From Leptasterias polaris (Eukaryota; Echinodermata; Asteroidea; Forcipulatida; Asteriidae): a stretch of 64,000 nucleotides of DNA. Where the stretch lies: NCBI GenBank assembly GCA_037783415.1, contig JAZGTN010000007.1:3307501-3371500 (forward strand), in the 5' to 3' direction. This document shows, piece by piece, positions 13,601 to 22,600 of this stretch; the stretch's first letter is position 1; the number at the start of each line of letters is the position of its first letter. The translations under genes were made by a program, and so were the position numbers. The notes beneath the pieces were generated by a model. That model was not told where the DNA came from and did no database searches. It worked only from the letters and a program-made list of their open reading frames with translations.

Positions 13601-16600
13601 TATGACATGTCTGATCAGGGCTCAATTTTATGCATTGCTTATTCATCAGAATTAAATGCTAGCGGAGTCCTGTCAGGCGTATTATTCTACGGACCATTAG
13701 CAGACAATCCCATGGTAGAGCCATGAAATTTGGCCCAGGTGTGTCGTTGCAGTACATGTAAATGACTGTCGATACTGCGTTGCAGTAAATGACTGTCGAT
13801 ACTGCGTTACAATGAATATGTTGCTGGATACTCACTGCTTCCCCCACATCGGAGATACATGTAAGACCCAGTATCATCTTCACAACAACTGCCGAAAAGA
13901 CCCAGTTGTAATTGATTTGAAATGTTCAATTTTGCATCCAACATGCTGATTTGGACACTCGTTATGTTATCTGTAACCAAGGGTGCCTACGCAGCGAGAG
14001 GGTGCCCTTATGGATGGGTGCCTTATGATGATTCTTGCTACTTGGGCCTCGATGGATCCATGAATGGCGACTGGCCCACCGCCATGATGCAGTGCGATCG
14101 GAACAATGCATCTATAATGGTCCCAAGCTCAGACTGGGAGAATAGATTCATACTAACTTCGTTTCGACACCACGGGGATTCTTTCGGCGCCTGGATCAAC
14201 TGCGACGACGTTGAAGTTGAAGGCGAATGGAACTGCTCCGAGGACGGTAACCATCCGACTCAATATCGCAAGTGGGAGCTGAACCAACCAGATGACGATA
14301 AATGGTCCACAGCACAGGACTTTGGATTCATGATAACCTTTACATACTCAGATAAGCCCAACACAGTACTTGGCTTTTGGGGTGATGTGGACCAAGACTC
14401 GCATTTATTTATCATCTGCGAGCGTCCTCGTAAAGCCAGATGTGGTCACTCCAATACAAATGAGTAATATGTACCGCCATGGCAGCAGGTGAGTCTACCG
14501 GTCACCGTCTATCTTGCTGTTACTTCAGCCACACCCTGGACAGATATCCAACTAACACTGAACATGTACAATGTAGCAGTTTGTGGGCAAGAATGTATGG
14601 AGCACAATTTAAGTTATTTATTTATTGTTTAATGAGAAATCACCAACATGTAACATCACATGGCTACGGACAGCCACTTCAAGGTGAGGGCTACACTTAA
14701 CTGATTTGGGCTATTGACCCAAATCAACTGTCACCAGGGGCTGAAACAGGGTTACCCCCTTCACGGTCCGTAAGGACGTAGGCATGGGTATCATACACTA
14801 GGAGCCTGGCTGGTAAAGCAGAATGCACTACTTTCCCAACTTTATACGAGGGCACAAGTGACATGACTGGGATTCGAACCCACACTCTGCTGCTGACAAC
14901 ACCAGAGCTCGAGTCCGGTGAATTAGACAGCTTGGCAACGACACAACAACACTGCTGTGAATGTTATGTACACTGCTGTGAATGTTATGTACACTGCAGG
15001 CTTCGAAACAGCCCATGGCACCCACAGCAAGTTTTTGCTGTGGTGCTTTTTGCAAAGTTCCAATACAGATTTACATTTTCCTCATAGAAGTGCCCCTTAC
15101 CAGAGGAACATTGCTGTGACCCTTCAAGAGTGAAGTTCAAGGCCTGTACATGTACCCTCCTCAACTCAATCGGAGATCATCAAACAAAAATGTCGTGGCC
15201 GAGCGGTCTAGTTCACCAGACCCATGCTCTGGCGCTGGCAGCAGCAGAGTGTTGGTTTCAATACCGCACCTGACACTTTTGGTATTTACAGGCCTGTGTT
15301 ATCGCTTTAGGCCTTCAATTTTGTTTTCATCTTTAATTTACAATCAATGTACATACTTTTTCTCGTTATAAAAAATGTAAACAAGTCAATTTTAGTCTTC
15401 TTAAAGGGTGAGTACAACATTGGTAATTGCCAAAAACCTGTATCCACACTTGATGTGACTCAACATATACATGAAATAACAAACCTGTGAAAGTTTAAGC
15501 TCAATCGGTCTTCGGAGTCATGAGAAAACAGTGGGAAAAAAACATTACATGAACTTTTTTTCAAACATCGGATTTTATCCTGCATGATAAAGACTGTTGT
15601 TTTACTCATTTCCTAAAAACTATGGCATTTCAAGCAAAACTATTTCAAGGGAAGTTTTCCACCATGACCATCTTTATTTTCCACCATGACCATCTTTATA
15701 CCATATGTGCAAATCTGTGAACATTTATTGTTTTTCAATATTACCAATGTTGTACACACCCTTTAACGTCTTGTAATTTAGAGTTGAATAATAAACCTAC
15801 ATGTAAATGAATTGTGGAATTGAACATGCTGAGCCCACTCAATGTTAATCTTCTATGCTGTGACATCACATGTTTGGGGGATCAGGTTGGCTCAGTGGTT
15901 TCTGTCCCTGCCTTTCACCTCTGTGGACCCTGGTTCGAATCCCACCTCAGACCGGAGCCTTGCATGTGGATTGGGTTTTCATATATGTAAGTTGCTACTT
16001 GATTGCAACCCATTGGGGTTTTCCTCCAACATCTAAAACTGAACATTACTTCGCTTTCTGTAATTGGCGCTAAATACAAATAAATAAATATATTAAATCA
16101 ATTCAAAAGAGCCACATATGTAGCCTGGTTTTCCTGTAGGAATGTTTTTGCACACCTGTGGAACAAACTTCCTCCAAAAGTCTGTCAGTCTGACTCAATG
16201 ATGAAATTCAAGAAACTGTTGAAGACTGAACTGTTCATGAGCTCATTAATTTGTTTATTATTGATTGTTTATTTGTTCAGCGCAAGCTTGATCTAGTGTC
16301 TAGGATATGTGCGCTTTATAGGAACTACATGTATGCATTATTATTATTTAAATGCCAGAAGAAAACATTTAATCTTGTATTTTATTGAGTTTGCGAGGTC
16401 TTTTTTTAATCAACTTTTGATAAAGAAAGCTGGCCCATCTAAAAACTTGTTCAGCTCTTCTTTTAAAACTCTTGAATTTATGTGGAAATTATGACACAAA
16501 ATGTAAAATTTACAATTTATGAGCAGTGCAGTATCTTGCCTGCCAGAAAGGCCCTAAAAGGTCACTTATTTGATCCCTGCTAAAAATGCATTAAAATGCA

Positions 16601-19600
16601 CTTTACAAGTAGTATAAATAATCAAGTTTTATTGAGTGGGATGGTGTTAATAATTTCATGAGTTGAAAGATGGAATGTTCCATTCAACGAGGTGAAGCCG
16701 AGATTGAATGGAACATTCCATCTTTCAAGGAAATAATAATAATAATAATAATATGGATTTATATCGCGCTTTATCACACCCAAGGGCGTCTCAAAGCGCT
16801 TCTTAACATTATTACCCCTGGTCACTGGGCCAATTTATTTCATTCCTTAAACCATCTCAGCTCCCTGGGGAGTATACAGCCTGTGCTGCAATATATGCGC
16901 TACTAAGCTAAATCAATCACAAGAACCATCTCTGCCCTCACAGGTACCCATTTTACCCCTGGGTGGAGAGAAGCAATTATAGTTAAGTGTCTTGCTCAGG
17001 GACACAAGTGTCACGACCGGGACTCGAACCCACACTCTGCTGAACAGAAACACAAGAGCTTGAGTTCGGTGCTCTTAACCACTCGGCCACAACACTCCAA
17101 AGATAATGGAACATTCCATCTTTCAAGGAAATATCAGTGAAAGATAATGGAACATTCCATCTTTCAAGGAAATATCAGTGAAAGATCAGGGCTCGAATTT
17201 TACACTGGACCACAGGCCCGAGGCCAGTAATTTTAGTGTTGGGCCAGTAAACTTATGACCTAACAAGTCCGATGGTCTTGTGTTTTTCAGTTGAATAACG
17301 GAAACAAATTAGGTTTAAGTGTTGACTTTGGGTCTGATAAATTATCTTTCAATTCTATGAGTAATCAAGTATACTCTTCTCTTACTTGTCTCAGTTCGGG
17401 TTCATATAAAAGCAGTCAAATGCATGTTAAACTGTGTCAGAAATTTTCTATTTTCACATTTTGAATCTGGTCTTGTAAAAAGAATTCTGGTCCAGTAAAG
17501 ATTTTGAGCTACAAGCCCTGTAGTCTTGTGGATTTTGAGCTACAAGCCCTGTAGTCTTGTGGATTTTGAGCTACAAGCCCTGTAGTCTTGTGGATTTTGA
17601 GCTACAAGCCCTGTAGTCTTGTGGATTTTGAGCTACAAGCCCTGTAGTCTTGTGGATTTTGAGCTACAAGCCCTGTAGTCTTGTGGATTTTGAGCTACAA
17701 GCCCTGTAGTCTTGTGGATTTTGAGCTACAAGCCCTGTAGTCTTGTGGATTTTGAGCTACAAGCCCTGTAGTCTTGTGGATTTTGAGCTACAAGCCCTGT
17801 AGTCTTGTGGATTTTGAGCTACAAGCCCTGTAGTCTTGTGGATTTTGAGCTACAAGCCCTGTAGTCTTGTGGATTTTGAGCTACAAGCCCTGTAGTCTTG
17901 TGGATTTTGAGCTACAAGCCCTGTAGTCTTGTGGATTTTGAGCTACAAGCCCTGTAGTCTTGTGGATTTTGAGCTACAAGCCCTGTAGTCTTGTGGATTT
18001 TGAGCTACAAGCCCTGTAGTCTTGTGGATTTTGAGCTACAAGCCCTGTAGTCTTGTGGATTTTGAGCTACAAGCCCTGTAGTCTTGTGGATTTTGAGCTA
18101 CAAGCCCTGTAGTCTTGTGGATTTTGAGCTACAAGCCCTGCAGTCTTGTGGATTTTCTCCTCAAATTCGAGCCCTGAAGATGGTCAAGTTGGCCAATAAT
18201 TAGGCTCCGATAATTAAGCTAAGTTAAAGGTTTGTAAAAATACAGGTTTGGTAAGGATTTTAAAAAAATTGTTTAGTTTTAGTCTGAAAGCTTACTGATT
18301 ATGAAATGAAGTTCATACATGTACTAGAACCATTTTTGTGTGTGAAATATTTCCATTTGAAATGAAGACACATTTAAGAAAACAGTACCTTAAAACCTGC
18401 TTTTAAAATCAGCATTTTGTTGACAAAAGCCAAACGATGATAAAGGGCCCAACTTCATTGAGCTGAGATTTAACGGGACAAGCAAATTTTCATGCTGACT
18501 GTAGCAGAAAAATTTGCTAAAAGCATTTAAAGCGTACTTCACAGGTTAGCAAGAAAATACGGCGGCCACCTCGAGCGTTCACAATGGATTTGCATTGATA
18601 CGTCATTCATTTTCATGTGCTTATCTGGTCTCGAATTTTGCCACAGCACCACAGCAATTGCCGTGGGTGACCTTAAAAACCTTCAATACAAAAAAAAATT
18701 CCTCATAGGTTGCCCTTCCTTTTTGGGAAATTGACATGCCCTTTTAAAAACGAAATTCGAGGCCTGGCTTATATGGTTATTAAAGGCACTGAACACGTTT
18801 GGTAATTGTCAAAGACCAGTATTCTCACTTGGTGTATCCCAACATATGCATAAAATAACAAGCCTGTGAAAATTTGGACTCAATTGGTCATCGAAGTTGC
18901 AAGAAAATAATGAAAGAAAAAAACCCCTTGTTGTACAAATTAGTGTGCTTTCAGATAGGAATAAAAGGCTTCTGGCCAGAAGTCTTTTATTATTTTAGTG
19001 AGAAATTACCTCTTTCTCAAAAACTACGTTACTTCAGAGGGAGTCGTTTCTCACAATGTTTTATACTATCAACAGCTCTCCGTTGCTCGTTACCAAGTAA
19101 GTTTTTATGCTAATATATATTTTGAGTAATTGCCAAACGTGTACAGTGCCTTTAAGCAGCGCTATGAAATAGAAACTCGTGCAGTAAGCACAGAATTGGC
19201 TTTTAAGCAACTCTATGAAATTGGGCCCATTCCTTTAAAGTGAATTTGACACTAATTTTGCCTACTCTACAATCTCTTCAGTGAGAGCAAATTAATTCTC
19301 CAGATGATCCTTCAGAGGGGGGGGGGTTCTTATTTTCAATCAGGGTCAAAGGTCATCCTAATTGACCATGCCAGGTTCCCATGGTAAGGCTAATGCATTG
19401 ACAATAATAACCCCATGTGAACTTGTAACATGATTAATTGGTACCCTGTAAGTACAGTGAGTGCCAAAGAGAGCAATTACATAGTACACCAGTTAGGTGT
19501 TGACAGATGCAAGGCTGGTACTTGCTGTTCTAACACAACACCTGATTGGACAACAGGGTGATTTAATCCTAGAAAAACAGGATGTTTATTTTGGGAAGAC

Positions 19601-22600
19601 AAAATTAAAGGCACTGGACACGTTTGGTAATTGTCGAAAGACCAGTATTCTCACTTGGTGTATCCCAACATACATGTATGCATAAAATAACAAGCCTGTG
19701 AAAATTTGGGCTCAATTGGTCATTGAAGTTGCAAGAAAAATAAATGATGAAAGAAAAAACACCCTTGTTGTACAAATTAGTGTGTTTTCAGATAGGAATA
19801 AAAGGCTTCTGGCCAGAAGTCTTTTATTATTTTAGTGAGAAATTACCTCTTTCTCAAAAACTACGTTACTTCAGAGGGAGTCGTTTCTCACAATGTTTTA
19901 TACTCTCCGTTGCTCGCTACCAAGTAAGTTTTTTTGGCTAATATATATTTTGAGTAATTACCAAACGTGTTCAGTGCCTTTAAAGGTCGGGTCATGTATG
20001 TAGATTGTTTTTTGTCAAGTTTCACCTGAATACAGTGTCCAGATACAGCAAAAAAATTGTAATTATCATCAAGAATGTCGAATCTATCCACAAAAGCTTG
20101 TAGGGGTACATGTACATGTAGGTGACAGCGGGTACCAATCACAGATCTGGCCGCAGCATTTGCAAACGGACACCGACCCTCAGAAATCTGAGAAACGATT
20201 CATACATTGAATGAGTCATTCATTTCCATACCGTAAGCACCGGAGGTTTCCTGTGCTTACGGTATGCAGTGCTATGAAATGGAAACCCGCGCAGTAAGCA
20301 CACAATTGGCCTTTAAGCAGCTTTATAAGATTGGGTCCTGCTAGTATAGTATCCTACATACCAGTACTTGTGAATAGTTGAATGATGACTGATGCATGTT
20401 ATGCCTAATGTCACACAGGGCAATTTGTACAGTCAGTGGTGATCAATATTTCATCCAAATTTCTGATACAACATGGGAAGCAGCAGCAGAGGGATCAACT
20501 AAAGGGAATGCAACTTTTTAAGTCGCGTCTCCTTAAGGTGATATCGCGTCCCCTTAAGGTGATCCCTCTACTGCTACCCCTTCCCAGGATCGTAAACTTG
20601 GGTGTGATCTGAATGGCTTCTGAATGGCACCTCCAAAGAGATATTGACAAATTAGGTAGACCGCCAACATAATAGGGCTACAATGATACATGTAACCCAG
20701 TTGGTAGAGTGCCAACACGTTAATCTGGAGGACACAGGTTTTAGTCAACTTTTCTTTGTTAAAATCCAAAATTATTTAAAATTTACCCAGTCTGTCTCCC
20801 TTTTAAGGTTACATATCAAAACTACTGTGAAAAACAAGATGGTACTTCTCAGAAATGTAAGATTTGCCGAGTCTGGTTTTACTGACTATTATCCCCTTGA
20901 GGGTCGTTTCATCCCAACTCAACTAAGGACCTGAGAAAGTCTCCTATTTATTGTCACATTGAAGTCACCCCACTGGGTTCAAACATGGTTCAAAGCACTA
21001 AGCAGTACACATTTCTCCTCACCGCATGCATTCATATATATTTTTGTTTTTCCCCTGTCTGCTGTTTGTCTGTCTGCTCAGTGTTGTATTGTCCTTGTTT
21101 GTTTGTTTGTTGGGGTGTTTGTTTGTTTGTTTGTTTGTTTGTTTGTTGTTTGTTTGTTTGGTTGTCTTTTGCTTTTAAATCTTTAATGTTCCTATTGTAT
21201 AAACTTTTTGCTGTACTTTTATATTTTTATTGTAAATCTGTATTTTAATTCAGCCTGCCGGCTGCGACGAGCAGATTTGAATAAACCAGTAATACAAAAA
21301 TTAAAAAATAAAATAAAATTCACTAAATAACAATTCTGGGATGAAACTGAACTTTTTAAGTGACTGGCCAGCCAGACCAACAAGCTTGTCATTTCACTAG
21401 TCCGTCAGCTTTTTTACCTGTCCATACTTTATATTAAATAGGGCTAGATAGCTCAGTTGGTAGAGCACCGGCACGTTAATTCGGACTGAGGTCGTTGGTT
21501 CAAAATCCCTCTCTAGTCAATTTGTCTTTGATCAACCAAAAATCATTTAAAATTTACCCAGTCAGTTTCCCTTGTGGTTTATTATTTTATATTAAATAGG
21601 GATGCTTTTCAACACTGGACTAGCCAGCCGGACCACTTACATGTAGAGTGAAATTTGACTGGTCCTTGGGTGTAAAATTTTCGGCTAGCGGACCACTGGT
21701 AACCCTTTCGTTACCAAAATTGTTTGGACATAAACAACTGCTGGTGACTGCATTGTTTGACCACTCAAGCATGAAGCACACATTCTTACATTAACATAAA
21801 GCTGTCACTCAAAGGCCATTTTAACAAACTCCATTTATCTCCTTGAAGATATTGCTTTACAGCAAAATAAGTAATACAAAAGTTCTCACTTATTGAATTC
21901 CCTTTCATTTCAAACAAACATTGAGATCGGTCAATAAATGTCAAAGTTCTTTGTCTTTCTTCCCTCGGTGTGATTTGTAATCTCTAACACTTTGTTGTAC
22001 ACAACCATATTGCGCTCCGTAGGTGTTTGGAATTTTGGATCTTTCAACTCTAATTTGAAGAGATTGCAAAATAGCAACCTTATTTTATTTTACCATCATT
22101 AGAAAGATCCGATCTTTCCCTTTCCAATGATGGTAAGCTTGGGTATGGAGGGTGAACACGGACAAAACTGCAGCTTTATTACAAATAGCCTTTGTGCTCA
22201 GGCTTTGGTCGACTAAAGTCGCCAATGGTAAGGATGAGGGGTTTTAGTGCAGTCGACTAAAGTCGCCTATGTTAAAGGTGCTGCATACGTTTGGTAATTG
22301 GAGCCTACTGATTGTGTTAATCCTATATAAATGTAGGTACATACAATAAAACTAACCTGTGAAAATTTCACTTCAAAAGGTGGTCGCGTTTTAGAGATAT
22401 CACCGAAAAACATGAGCGAATATTTCCACGCAGGAAGAATATTCCCCATAGACATACACTGTCTGAGAAGCGTTTCTGACAGAAACGCTTACTCAGAATC
22501 AAATTTTGGGTAATAAAAAGTGATACATTTTTCCATAACCGTAGTACTTCGAAAATAAAAGTTAATCAAAATTCATTATACTACCCAAAGCTGCTGTACT

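Noticed and set aside
17500..18150. CRISPR-like regular repeat array
   Set aside because: Units are directly adjacent with no unique spacers, and the genome is eukaryotic; it is a minisatellite.
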